A stretch of DNA of 40,077 bases from Verrucomicrobiota bacterium (GCA_016871575.1 VHCW01000037.1:1-40077); one strand, 5' to 3'; positions 8,058-16,668 are shown, numbered from the stretch's first letter. Made by a program: numbers and translations. The notes: generated from the sequence alone by a model not told the origin.

Positions 8058-10184
8058 ATGCTCGAATCTCTATTTTATCCGCAGACGGTCGCGGTCATCG
8101 GCGCCTCGCGCGAGCCAGGTAAGGTCGGCCACGAGGTCGTCGCCAACCTGATCAACGGCGGGTTCGCCGGCACGATCGTGCCGGTCAACCCCAAGGCCAC
8201 GGACGTGCTCGGCGTGAAATGTTACCCGGACTTGAACGCGTTCGGCGGCAAGGTGGACCTTGCCGTGGTCGTCGTGCCTACGAAGTTCGTGCAGGCTGCC
8301 GTCCAAGGCGCGCTCGACGCCGGCACGAAGGGCGTCATCGTCATCACCGCCGGGTTCAAGGAGGTCGGCGCGGAGGGCGCGGCGCGGGAACGCGAACTGG
8401 CGGAGGCTTGCCGGGCTGCCAGCGCGCGGTTGATCGGGCCGAATTGCATCGGCGTGATCAATACCGACAACAAGATGAATGCCACGTTCGCCCCGCAGAT
8501 GCCGCCGCCGGGCAAGATCTCCGTCATCTCGCAGTCGGGCGCGCTCTGCGTCGCCATCCTCGACATGGCGTGTCATCGCCGGATGGGGCTGGGAAAAGTC
8601 GTCAGCTTCGGCAACAAAGCCGACCTCAACGAGGTGGACCTGCTCCAGACGCTTGCCGACGACAAACAAACCGCTGTCATCGCCGGTTACCTCGAAAGCA
8701 TCACCGAGGGCGACGAGTTCCTGCGCGTCGCCGAGCAGGCGGCCAACGTCAAACCGGTCGTCATCCTGAAAGTCGGCGTCACGCAAGCCGGCGCGAAGGC
8801 GGCCTCGTCGCACACGGGCAGTCTTGCGGGCGCAGACATGGCGTATGGCGCGGCGTTCAAGCGCAGCGGCGTCATTCGCGCGGAAAACTTCGAGGCGTTG
8901 TTCGATTACGCGACGGCCTTCGCGATGCAGCCGTTGCCCGTGGGCGAGCGGGTCGCCATCATCACCAACGCGGGCGGCCCCGGCATCATGGCCAGTGACG
9001 CGGCGGAGATGGCGGGATTGAAGATGATCACGCCGACAGAGGAGACGCAGCAGAAGTTGCGCGCCGGGCTGCCGGTGACGGCGGCGGTGGGCAACCCCGT
9101 GGACGTGATTGGCGACGCCGACCCGGACCGGTATGCGAAGGCGTTTGAGATTTTGCAGGACGACCCGAACGTGGACGCGATTGTCGTAGTGGTCACGCCG
9201 CAGAACATGACGCAGCCGCTGGTGCTCGCCGAGAAACTGGCAAAGGCGCACCACGGCAAGAAGCCGATGCTGGCGGCGTTCCTCGGCGGCCAGGAAATGG
9301 TGACGGCGCACGCGCGCCTGATGGAGTTGAACATCCCGAACTATCCGTCGCCGGAACGCGCGATTGGCGCGTTGCGGGCGCTGTGCGATTACGCCGCATG
9401 GAAGAACCGTCCACCCCGCGTGGTGGCGCGTTTCCCGGTGAATCGCCGTCGCGTGGACCGCGTGATTGGATGGCACGGGCGGATGGGCATCAAGCAGGTG
9501 GGCGAAGTCGAGGCGAAGGAAATCCTGCGCGCCTACGATTTCAACATCCTGCCGGGCGGCTTGGCGGAAACACCGGCGCAGGCCGTGGAAATCGCCGAGC
9601 GCATCGGTTATCCGGTGGTGCTCAAGATTTCGTCACCGGACATCATTCACAAGTCCGACTTTGGCGGCGTCCGCATCAACCTCGCCAACCCCGAGCAGGT
9701 CCGCGACGCGTTTGACCTGATGATGCTGCGCGTGCAGCGCCGCGCGCCCAACGCGCGAATCCGCGGCGGCTACGTCGAAAAGATGGGCACGCGCGGCCGC
9801 GAGGTCATCCTCGGCATGACGCGCGACCCGCAATTCGGGCCGATGTTGATGTTCGGCCTGGGCGGCATCTTCGTCGAGGTGATGAAGGACGTGACGTTCT
9901 ACCTCGCGCCGATCACGGCGGAGGAGGCGATGCAGATGTTGAAGAACACGCGCAGCTACGCCCTGTTGCAGGGCGCGCGCGGCCAGGCGCCGGTGGACAT
10001 GGAAGCCATCGCCACCTCGCTGCAACGCATCAGCCAGCTCGTCACTGATTACCCCCAGATCGCCGAACTCGACATCAATCCGTTCATCGTCGGCGAAGTG
10101 GGCACCGAGGCCTATGTCGCCGATGCCCGCATTACCTTGATCAACAACGCCATTCCCTCCCCGGAGCAGCATGACCACCACTAA
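8058..10184 (+). CDS. ADP-forming acetate/acyl-CoA synthetase, fused alpha-beta
   Basis: This 708-residue protein is an NDP-forming acyl-CoA synthetase, which interconverts acyl-CoA plus ADP and phosphate with the free acid, CoA and ATP. A CoA-binding domain opens the chain (YPQTVAVIGASREPGKVGHE). A succinyl-CoA-synthetase-like region follows, with the phosphohistidine motif SSHTGSLAGAD (H252). The C-terminal third is an ATP-grasp domain with the second conserved histidine in IIHKSDFGGV (H531). Unlike the Pat lysine acetyltransferase, which has this core plus a GNAT domain, it ends after the ATP-grasp domain. AAGGAAA precedes the ATG. The stop overlaps the next start by 14 bases, so the two are translated from one message. 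Confidence 0.93.
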   Translation: MLESLFYPQTVAVIGASREPGKVGHEVVANLINGGFAGTIVPVNPKATDVLGVKCYPDLNAFGGKVDLAVVVVPTKFVQAAVQGALDAGTKGVIVITAGFKEVGAEGAARERELAEACRAASARLIGPNCIGVINTDNKMNATFAPQMPPPGKISVISQSGALCVAILDMACHRRMGLGKVVSFGNKADLNEVDLLQTLADDKQTAVIAGYLESITEGDEFLRVAEQAANVKPVVILKVGVTQAGAKAASSHTGSLAGADMAYGAAFKRSGVIRAENFEALFDYATAFAMQPLPVGERVAIITNAGGPGIMASDAAEMAGLKMITPTEETQQKLRAGLPVTAAVGNPVDVIGDADPDRYAKAFEILQDDPNVDAIVVVVTPQNMTQPLVLAEKLAKAHHGKKPMLAAFLGGQEMVTAHARLMELNIPNYPSPERAIGALRALCDYAAWKNRPPRVVARFPVNRRRVDRVIGWHGRMGIKQVGEVEAKEILRAYDFNILPGGLAETPAQAVEIAERIGYPVVLKISSPDIIHKSDFGGVRINLANPEQVRDAFDLMMLRVQRRAPNARIRGGYVEKMGTRGREVILGMTRDPQFGPMLMFGLGGIFVEVMKDVTFYLAPITAEEAMQMLKNTRSYALLQGARGQAPVDMEAIATSLQRISQLVTDYPQIAELDINPFIVGEVGTEAYVADARITLINNAIPSPEQHDHH

Positions 10185-12051
10185 ACGACCTTCTTACGAC
10201 ACCGATTGGAAACAAAAATACGCCGGCATGATCGCCACCGCCGACGAAGCCGTGCGCCGGCTCCGTCCCGGCCAGCGGGTATTCATCGGCACCGGCTGCG
10301 CCGTGCCGACCACGTTGGTCAGCGCGCTCACCCGACGCGGCGCGGAACTGACCGACACCGAAATCGTCCACCTCCTGACGTTCGGCGAAGCCCCTTACAC
10401 CACCCAGGAAATGCAGCAATACTTCCGCGTCAACAGTTTCTTCATTTCCCATAATGTCCGCGATGTCATCCAGAAAGGGTTGGGCGATTACACGCCGATC
10501 CACCTGTCCGATATTCCGCGCCTGTTCAACTCCGGCCAATTGCCGCTGGACGTGGCGCTGATCCACGTCACACCGCCCGACGCCAGCGGCATGTGCAGCC
10601 TGGGCGTGTCGGTGGACATCGTCAAGAGCGCCGCCGAGAACGCCTCCCTTGTCATCGCCGAGGTCAACCCCAACATGCCGCGCACCCTCGGCAACTCCTC
10701 GCTGCACGTCTATGACATTGACCTCCTTGTGCCGGTCGAAACGCCCTTGATAGAGGTCTCCCAGCTTGAGCCGTCGGGCGAGGCGCGCCAAATCGCTGAA
10801 CATCTTGCTGCGCTCGTGGAGGACGGCTCGACCGTGGAGTTTGGCATCGGGCGAATCCCACAGGCGTTGATGAAACTGCTGACCCACAAACGCGACCTGG
10901 GCATCCACACCGAGATGTTGACCGACGGCATCGTGGACCTCGTCGAGTCCGGCGCCGTCACCGGCGCGCGCAAGAAGATTGACCACGGCAAGATCGCCGC
11001 CAGCTTCTGCCTCGGTTCGCGCAAACTCTACGACTACATTGACGGCAACCCGCTCTTTTCCTTCCACCCGACCGAGTACATCAACGACCCGTCCATCATC
11101 AGCCAGCAACCGAAGATGGTCGCCATCAACACCGCGCTGGAAATTGACCTCACCGGCCAGGTCTGCGCCGATTCGCTCGGCGAGAAATTCTACTCCGGCG
11201 TCGGCGGCCAGGTGGACTTCAACCGCGGCGCGGGCAAAGCCCCCGGCGGACGCGCCATCATCGCGCTCCCTTCGACGGCGCAGGGCGGCAAAGCGTCGCG
11301 CATCGTCACGCACCTGACCGAGGGCGCCGGCGTCGTCACCACCCGGGCCGGAGTGCACTACGTCGTAACGGAACACGGCGTCGCGTACCTGCACGGCAAG
11401 AGCGTCCAGGAACGCGCTCTCGCGTTGATCAGCATCGCAGCCCCGCAATTCCGCGCCCAACTGTTGCGCGAAGCCATCCACTCGAAATTCCTTCCGTCCG
11501 ATTTGCTGGACAAGGAAAGCAAACTCACCGGCGGTTCGCGCGAACTGCGCACCACGATGCTGCTCAACGACGGCACGCAATTGTTCTTCCGCGCCATCCA
11601 TCCGACCGACGAACCGCGGATGCGCACATTGTTTTACACCCTTTCGCAGGAGACGATCTACTACCGATACATGCAGCACATGCAGGCGATCCCGCGCAAG
11701 GAGATCCTCGACATGACCTACATTGACCCGCGCACTGAGGTGGCGATTCTCGCCACGGTGCCGGAGGCGTACGGCGAAGATGTGGTCGCCATCGGGCGTT
11801 ACTACCTCGACCAAAAGACTAACCGCGCCGAAGTGGCGTTTGTCGTGCAGGACAAATGGCAGCGCAAAGGCATCGGCACCTTCATGCTCAACCATCTCAT
11901 CAAGATCGCCCGGCGCAGCGGCATCAGCGGGTTCACCGCCGAGGTCCTGCGCACCAACCGACCGATGCAGGCCGTCTTCAACCGCGCCAACTGCAAAGTC
12001 CGCAGCAAACTCCAGGACGACGTCTATCATTACGACCTCAACTTCGAGTAA
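10171..12051 (+). CDS. Acetyl-CoA hydrolase/transferase-type protein fused to a GNAT acetyltransferase
   Basis: The 626-residue protein has two parts. Residues about 1-435 match the acetyl-CoA hydrolase/4-hydroxybutyrate CoA-transferase family: RLRPGQRVFIGTGCAVPTTL near the start, then HPTEYINDPSII, YSGVGGQVDFNRGAG (G345-Q347) and VTEHGVAYLHGKS. Residues about 475-626 are a GNAT domain with the acetyl-CoA pyrophosphate loop QRKGIGTF (Q564 onward) and a C-terminal NRPMQAVFNRANC segment. The first half would move CoA between acetate and other acids; the second would acetylate a protein lysine or small amine. The fusion mirrors Pat, where a GNAT domain is joined to an ADP-forming synthetase core. 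It overlaps the synthetase gene by 14 bases and lies 21 bases before the AcuC-like deacetylase gene. Confidence 0.9.
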   Translation: MTTTKRPSYDTDWKQKYAGMIATADEAVRRLRPGQRVFIGTGCAVPTTLVSALTRRGAELTDTEIVHLLTFGEAPYTTQEMQQYFRVNSFFISHNVRDVIQKGLGDYTPIHLSDIPRLFNSGQLPLDVALIHVTPPDASGMCSLGVSVDIVKSAAENASLVIAEVNPNMPRTLGNSSLHVYDIDLLVPVETPLIEVSQLEPSGEARQIAEHLAALVEDGSTVEFGIGRIPQALMKLLTHKRDLGIHTEMLTDGIVDLVESGAVTGARKKIDHGKIAASFCLGSRKLYDYIDGNPLFSFHPTEYINDPSIISQQPKMVAINTALEIDLTGQVCADSLGEKFYSGVGGQVDFNRGAGKAPGGRAIIALPSTAQGGKASRIVTHLTEGAGVVTTRAGVHYVVTEHGVAYLHGKSVQERALALISIAAPQFRAQLLREAIHSKFLPSDLLDKESKLTGGSRELRTTMLLNDGTQLFFRAIHPTDEPRMRTLFYTLSQETIYYRYMQHMQAIPRKEILDMTYIDPRTEVAILATVPEAYGEDVVAIGRYYLDQKTNRAEVAFVVQDKWQRKGIGTFMLNHLIKIARRSGISGFTAEVLRTNRPMQAVFNRANCKVRSKLQDDVYHYDLNFE

Positions 12052-12072
12052 GACCAACAACCAGCACGGCCA

Positions 12073-13200
12073 ATGGATCGCGCCCCGGCATTCATCTACT
12101 CGCCCGCACTGGCGGCGCTGAGTTATCCGACGGACTGCCCCTTCAATATCAGCCGGGCCAAACGGACACGGCAACGCATTCTCTCGCTCGGCCTTCCCTG
12201 CAACGAAGTCACGCCAACGCCGGCGACTCAAGCCGTTCTGGAAAAATTCCATACACCCCGCTATCTCGACGAACTCCAACGCGCCTCCGCCGGCGATTTG
12301 CGCGTCGAGGGACTGCACATGGGACTCGGCGCACCCGATACACCCTTGTTTCACGACCTCTGGCAGTATGCCGTCGGCGCCGCAGGCGCATCGTTGACGG
12401 CGGCTGAACTGATTCTGGACGGCAAAACCCGCGCGGCATTCACCCCGTGGGGCGGCCTGCATCACGCCATGCCGGAGAAGGCGGCCGGGTTCTGCTACAT
12501 CAACGATGTCGTGCTCGCCTGCATGAGACTCGCCGATGCTGGCAAACGTGTGCTTTGCCTTGATGTTGATGCCCACCACGGCGACGGCACACAAGCCGCC
12601 TTTTACCGTCGCAACGACGTGATGACCATCTCGCTGCACGAATCCGGCAAGACACTTTTCCCGTGGGGCGGTTTCGAGGACGAGCTGGGCGAAGGCCCCG
12701 GCCTCGGCTACAACGTCAACATCCCCTTCCCCGCCGAAACCTACGACGACGCCTACCTGCTTGCGTTCGACCAAGTCGCATCTCCGCTACTGCGGGCCTA
12801 CGCGCCGGATGTTGTTGTGTTGGAACTGGGCATGGACGCGCTCGCCGGCGATCCATTGACGCACTTGCGCCTCACCAACAACGTGTTCGTGGAAATTCTC
12901 AACCACCTCTTGCGCCTGAACGTGCCGCTCTTGGTCACCGGCGGCGGCGGTTATCACGTCGAGAACACCGTGCGCGGCTGGACGCTCGCGTGGAAGACGC
13001 TCACCGGCGACAATGAGCACGACCTCAGCATGGGCATGGGCGGTGTGATGCTCGAAAGCTCCGAATGGCTCGGCGGCTTGCAGGACCGCGTCCTGCCGGT
13101 CAGCCCCGCGCAACGCGCCGTTGTTGAACCAGCCGTGCGCGAGACGATTGCCAAACTCAAGCAGTCGGTGTTCCCGCTACATAACCTGCCGGCAAATTAA
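12073..13200 (+). CDS. acuC: AcuC-like zinc-dependent deacetylase (histone deacetylase superfamily)
   Basis: This 375-residue protein belongs to the class I/II histone deacetylase superfamily and is nearest in length and plan to AcuC, which deacetylates and so reactivates acetyl-CoA synthetase in Bacillus. The active site is complete: the tandem histidines H130-H131 (GGLHHAMPEKAAGFCYIND), zinc ligands D166 and H168 (DVDAHHGDG), D255 (GMDALAGDPL) and the catalytic tyrosine Y294 (GGGGYH). It follows the CoA-transferase/GNAT gene by 21 bases, and the operon then ends at a hairpin. An acetoin or polyamine deacetylase role is possible from family breadth, but the neighbours favour control of Acs. 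Confidence 0.9.
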   Translation: MDRAPAFIYSPALAALSYPTDCPFNISRAKRTRQRILSLGLPCNEVTPTPATQAVLEKFHTPRYLDELQRASAGDLRVEGLHMGLGAPDTPLFHDLWQYAVGAAGASLTAAELILDGKTRAAFTPWGGLHHAMPEKAAGFCYINDVVLACMRLADAGKRVLCLDVDAHHGDGTQAAFYRRNDVMTISLHESGKTLFPWGGFEDELGEGPGLGYNVNIPFPAETYDDAYLLAFDQVASPLLRAYAPDVVVLELGMDALAGDPLTHLRLTNNVFVEILNHLLRLNVPLLVTGGGGYHVENTVRGWTLAWKTLTGDNEHDLSMGMGGVMLESSEWLGGLQDRVLPVSPAQRAVVEPAVRETIAKLKQSVFPLHNLPAN

Positions 13201-13233
13201 AACCCCGAACAAAACGTTCTTTTGATTGTAGCG

Positions 13234-13260
13234 GCGTCCGTCCCGGACGCTTTGTTGTTT
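13234..13260 (+). terminator. Terminator after the acetate operon
   Basis: GCGTCCG (13234-13240) and CGGACGC (13244-13250) form a perfect 7-bp stem with a 3-base loop, followed by TTTGTTGTTT. A TGTAG tetra-to-pentamer precedes it, as in several hairpin repeats elsewhere in the window, so the terminator may derive from a repeat. Confidence 0.65.
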
Positions 13261-13275
13261 CATCCAAAACCGACC

Positions 13276-13303
13276 TTGACCCGTTCTCGCGGATTCGTAC
13301 AAT
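13276..13303 (+). promoter_or_regulatory. Sigma-70-like promoter of the ROK kinase
   Basis: TTGACC (13276-13281) and TACAAT (13298-13303) are 16 bases apart. AAAAGGA follows at about 13316-13322, 5 bases before the ATG at 13328. Confidence 0.7.
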
Positions 13304-13327
13304 CCCGCCCAACATAAAAGGATCACC

Positions 13328-14365
13328 ATGCTCATCGGAATGGATTTCGGCGGCACGAAGAAAGTGGACGGCGTCATTGACCCCTCCAAGGCGCAACCGC
13401 TCACCCAATCGCGCCGCTACAAGACCAAAAACATGGCGTCCAACGCGGAACTGCTGGACGAAACCCGGCAGTCGTTGCGCGAGTTCGGCGCCACGCCGGA
13501 GAGTTGCGTCATCGGCATCTCCGCCGCCGGCGCGATTGACCGCGACAAGCTTTGCGTCCTCCACTCGCCGAACACCAAGATTCCGCCTCCCATTGATTTT
13601 GGCGCTCAACTTCAGAAGGACGGCTACCGCGTCGCCATCGGCAACGACCTCGCCATGGCCGCGTACGGCGTCGGCAAGCTCAGCGGCCACGGCAACGCCG
13701 TCGTCATCACCTTCTCCAGCGGCCTCAACACCGGCGTCATGGTCGGCGGCCAGCTTCTCGAAGCCGAGACCGGCCACACCGAGTATCCCTACGCAGCAGA
13801 CTGGTCGTGGACAACGCCGCCCTCGTGCAACTGTCCCGGCAATCCCGTCAAGAAATGCGTCGAGGCGTTTGCGTCCGGCAACGGCGCCGGCAGGATGTTG
13901 CGCGCCGCGTTCCTCGATGGACAAGTCAAGCCCGCCCATCCCGTATTCCAACATCTCATCAACAAGATGAACGAGGAAGAAACCGACGGCGCGCCATTCA
14001 GCGCCGAGGATTTGTTGCGCCCTGACCGTCGCGACAAGATTCTCGACCAGTTGGCTTCCGAATCGGTTTACGCGGCGCACACCCAGAAACCCGACGACAT
14101 CACTGAGCGCATCCGCGCCATCCAAGAGCGTGCCATCGCCCATGTCCTGAAGAACACTGTCCTGCATTACGGGCGTCAGAGAATCACGTTGATCGGCGGA
14201 CTGACACACTGGTGGACTCTGTTGTTTGTCCCGGCGATTGAGCGGGCGCAACGGGAAGGCTCCACCATCCTGAAGATGCCGGTCGTAGAAAAGTGTCCCT
14301 ACCCCGAACCCTGTCTTGTCGGGGCCGCCTTGCACGCACAGGACAAGTTCAACGTCGCCGGCTGA
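13328..14365 (+). CDS. ROK-family sugar kinase-like protein
   Basis: The 345-residue product has the actin-like ATPase fold of ROK kinases and repressors. The phosphate-1 loop GMDFGGTKK is at residues 4-12, a second acidic loop IGNDLAMAAYG is near the middle, and ETGHTEYP precedes a cysteine cluster (PPSCNCPGNPVKKCVEAF) that corresponds to the ROK zinc motif. The C-terminal LIGGLTHWW fits the adenosine-binding loop. No DNA-binding helix-turn-helix is present at the N terminus, so it is more likely a kinase than a repressor. The sugar is unknown. It has its own promoter and is followed by 0.9 kb of repeats. Confidence 0.8.
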   Translation: MLIGMDFGGTKKVDGVIDPSKAQPLTQSRRYKTKNMASNAELLDETRQSLREFGATPESCVIGISAAGAIDRDKLCVLHSPNTKIPPPIDFGAQLQKDGYRVAIGNDLAMAAYGVGKLSGHGNAVVITFSSGLNTGVMVGGQLLEAETGHTEYPYAADWSWTTPPSCNCPGNPVKKCVEAFASGNGAGRMLRAAFLDGQVKPAHPVFQHLINKMNEEETDGAPFSAEDLLRPDRRDKILDQLASESVYAAHTQKPDDITERIRAIQERAIAHVLKNTVLHYGRQRITLIGGLTHWWTLLFVPAIERAQREGSTILKMPVVEKCPYPEPCLVGAALHAQDKFNVAG

Positions 14366-14378
14366 AGCAGCCTTTGTT

Positions 14379-14467
14379 TGTCATTCTGAGCGAAGCGAAG
14401 AACCTCTGAACCGACTTGTGTGAGACACGCGAATCTTGCGAGATCCTTCGCTTCGCTCAGGATGACA
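14379..14467. repeat. Inverted repeat with 22-bp arms (TCATTCTGAGCGAAG type)
   Basis: Arms at 14379-14400 and 14446-14467 match at 21 of 22 positions and enclose 45 bases. The arms contain TGAGCGAAGCGAAG and its complement. Elements with this wording occur in many environmental bacterial genomes; that statement is from general recollection, not a search. Confidence 0.8.
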
Positions 14468-14560
14468 AGCTTTGGGCTGAATGTCCTGAAATAAAGACGG
14501 AACGCGGAATCGGATTTGTAGCCGCAGGCCTTACGTCTGCGCGAGCATAAAGCCAAGTTG

Positions 14561-14669
14561 TGCGTGGGTCTCCTGACCCCGCACTATCCTCGACCGAAGG
14601 TCTTCCACTTGTTGCTCTACAGGCAGACCATTCGGTCAAACGAAACGACGCGGTCAGGAGACCTGCGCC
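14561..14669. repeat. Long nested hairpin, about 110 bases
   Basis: An outer perfect 12-bp pair, GGTCTCCTGACC (14567-14578) with GGTCAGGAGACC (14652-14663), encloses an inner pair, GACCGAAGGTCT (14592-14603) with AGACCATTCGGTC (14625-14637), which differs by one bulged base. The whole could fold as one long stem with a loop of about 20 bases. Confidence 0.75.
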
Positions 14670-14943
14670 GAACGGAGATCTCCCGGACTGATAGAATCTG
14701 TTCGCCAGTTATGGGAACAGAACAAGGCAGCCTTCTCGCGAAAAGACTACGCCGCCGTCAAACCGCCGAAAATGGTGCGGCTTCCGGAGAAACCCGCCGC
14801 GACGAATCAAACGCCATCCACTGTTGTTGCTCCGCCAGCCAAGCCGTAGCTGACCCCACAAAAACGCCCTTCGCCAGCCCCATAAATCTGCGTTTTCCTG
14901 TGGAAACTTGCATTTTATTTCCAGCTTCGAAGCTCTGGGGTGG

Positions 14944-15084
14944 TGGAAGATTAGGGCACCTCCGGTAACTCTCAAATCGTTGTAGGCCGACTCTGCGAGT
15001 CGGCGATTTCACGAAGGATTGCGCCGCTTCGCAGAAGCGGCCTACACCAGAAAAGCAGTTGCCGGAGGTGCCCATTATCTTCCA
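14944..15084. repeat. Composite element: 22-23-bp terminal inverted repeats around a double hairpin
   Basis: Terminal arms at 14944-14965 and 15062-15084 are complementary except for one indel and one mismatch. Inside, TGTAGGCC (14981-14988) pairs with GGCCTACA (15039-15046), and between these lie two perfect 8-bp hairpins with 3-base loops: GCCGACTC/GAGTCGGC (14986-15004) and GCCGCTTC/GAAGCGGC (15023-15041). The inner unit has a second copy at 39946-40019. Confidence 0.85.
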
Positions 15085-15205
15085 GCAGGTTTCGGATGCT
15101 TCGGGGTGCTGGCGGATTGTCGTCTGGTGGGTTCTGGTCGCCATGGGGCACTGGAAGATTATCGTCCGATGCCTTGTTTCGGAGCAGCCTTCAACGGTTG
15201 TCAGC

Positions 15206-15224
15206 GACGACCCACCGGGTCGTC
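15206..15224 (-). terminator. Hairpin downstream of pntB
   Basis: GACGACCC (15206-15213) and GGGTCGTC (15217-15224) form a perfect 8-bp stem with a 3-base loop, about 50 bases past the pntB stop. There is no clear T tract on the minus strand, so it may be another repeat rather than an intrinsic terminator. Confidence 0.45.
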
Positions 15225-15241
15225 CGCCGCCACTCGACCCT

Positions 15242-15276
15242 ACCTACCACCTCCCACCTTCCGCCCCTACCCTTCA
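15242..15276. repeat. Heptamer array at the 3' end of pntB, G-rich on the coding strand
   Basis: Units ACCTACC, ACCTCCC and ACCTTCC (15242-15262) follow one another with a 7-base period, with two degenerate units after them up to the pntB stop. On the minus strand this reads as repeated runs of two to four G, which could form a quadruplex in the mRNA. Confidence 0.6.
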
Positions 15277-16668
15277 TCAGACCTGTTTGACTTCGGTGAC
15301 GAGGGCGGCCAGCATCTTCGCGGCGTCGCCGAACAACATGCTGGTCTTTTCATTGTAGAACAGCTCGTTGTCAATGCCGGCAAAGCCGGGATTGAGGCTG
15401 CGCTTCATGAAGATGATCTGTCGCGCCTTGTCCACGTCGAGAATCGGCATCCCGTAAAGCGGGCTGCTGGGGTCGTTGCGCGCGGCGGGATTGACCACGT
15501 CGTTCGCGCCGACCACCACGACCACGTCGGTGCGCTCGAAGTGCGGGTTGATGACTTCCATGTCGAGCAGCTTGTCGTAGGGGACATTGGCTTCCGCCAG
15601 TAAAACGTTCATGTGCCCCGGCATGCGCCCGGCCACGGGATGAATCCCGTAAGTCACCTTGACGCCGCGTTTCTCCAGCAACTCGCCAAGTTCGCGCGCC
15701 ACGTGTTGCGCCTGCGCCACGGCCAGACCGTAGCCGGGAACAAACGCCACCGACTCCGCGTAGGCCAGCGACGCGGCGGCGTCCTCGGCGTTAATTTGTC
15801 GAACGGTGCCCTTCGCGGCCGTGCCGGCGGGGCCGCCGGTGGTCGAAGCCGCGCCGAATCCGCCGAACAGGACGTTGGCCAGCGAACGGTTCATGGCCTT
15901 GCACATGATCTGCGTCAGGATGATGCCCGAAGCGCCGACCAGCGCGCCGGTGATGATGAGGCCGTGGTTGTTGATGATGAACCCGGTGGTGGCCGCCGCG
16001 ATGCCGGAATAGGAATTCAAGAGGCAAATCACGACCGGCATGTCGGCGCCGCCGATGGGGATGACCAGCAACACGCCGAGCACCAAGGCCAGGATGTTCA
16101 GCGCAAGGAATGCGTAGGGATTCGCCGTGTGCATCGTCAGATAGGTCGCCAAGCCCAGACAGGCGAGGAACAACACGGCGTTCAGGATGTGCTGTCCCTT
16201 GAACAGCACCGGTCGTCCACTGATGATCTCCTGCAATTTGCCGGCGGCCACAAGACTGCCGCTAAAGGTGACTGCGCCGATGATCGAACTGGCATAGATG
16301 CTGATTGCCACATTGGTCGGGAACGGGAAATCCGACAACGCCAGCCGATGCCATTCGCCCGCGGAAACGAGCAGCGACGCGAGGCCGCCAAAGCCGTTGA
16401 GGATGGCCACCATCTGCGGCATGGCCGTCATCTTCACTGTGCGTGCCGCCCACGCACCCAACGATCCGCCCACCACCACACCGGCGAGGATGCCCCAGTA
16501 GCTCAGGATGTGCTTGTCGAACAACGTCACCAAGATCGCAAGCAACATGCCGAACGACGACAGGAAATTGCCCTTGCGCGCCGTCGCCGGGGCTGAGAGC
16601 CATTTCAAACCGGTAATGAACAGAACTGCCGCTGCCAGATACGCAAAATCCATCAAGGCCACCTTCAT
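15277..16668 (-). CDS. pntB: NAD(P) transhydrogenase subunit beta
   Basis: PntB is the membrane and NADP(H)-binding subunit of the proton-translocating transhydrogenase, which uses the proton gradient to reduce NADP+ with NADH. The 463-residue protein has about eight hydrophobic helices over the first 270 residues, including the family segment VVICLLNSYSGIAAATTGF. The NADP domain III follows, with VPGYGLAVAQAQH, HPVAGRMPGHMNVLLAEANV and GANDVVNPAA. The start overlaps the stop of pntAB by four bases. It is the last gene of the pnt operon. Confidence 0.97.
   Translation of the reverse strand: MKVALMDFAYLAAAVLFITGLKWLSAPATARKGNFLSSFGMLLAILVTLFDKHILSYWGILAGVVVGGSLGAWAARTVKMTAMPQMVAILNGFGGLASLLVSAGEWHRLALSDFPFPTNVAISIYASSIIGAVTFSGSLVAAGKLQEIISGRPVLFKGQHILNAVLFLACLGLATYLTMHTANPYAFLALNILALVLGVLLVIPIGGADMPVVICLLNSYSGIAAATTGFIINNHGLIITGALVGASGIILTQIMCKAMNRSLANVLFGGFGAASTTGGPAGTAAKGTVRQINAEDAAASLAYAESVAFVPGYGLAVAQAQHVARELGELLEKRGVKVTYGIHPVAGRMPGHMNVLLAEANVPYDKLLDMEVINPHFERTDVVVVVGANDVVNPAARNDPSSPLYGMPILDVDKARQIIFMKRSLNPGFAGIDNELFYNEKTSMLFGDAAKMLAALVTEVKQV

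Larger units (their letters stand above)
14366..15276. other. Intergenic 0.9 kb without a credible gene, rich in palindromes
   Basis: Open frames here are short and have no family character or ribosome sites. What the stretch does hold is a chain of palindromic elements (14379-14467, about 14516-14545, 14561-14669, 14944-15084, 15206-15224) and a heptamer array beside the pntB stop. The ROK gene and pntB converge on it. Confidence 0.8.

Noticed and set aside
10141-12774. Open frame of 877 codons on the minus strand
   Set aside because: It is antisense to the CoA-transferase/GNAT and AcuC genes, with composition typical of a shadow frame.
14558-14968. Open frame of 136 codons in the repeat-rich gap
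   Set aside because: It crosses the long nested hairpin and the left arm of the composite element, has no ribosome site and shows no family character.
14366-15276. CRISPR array
   Set aside because: The gap is full of palindromes, but no direct repeat recurs at regular spacing with unique spacers, and no cas gene is near.
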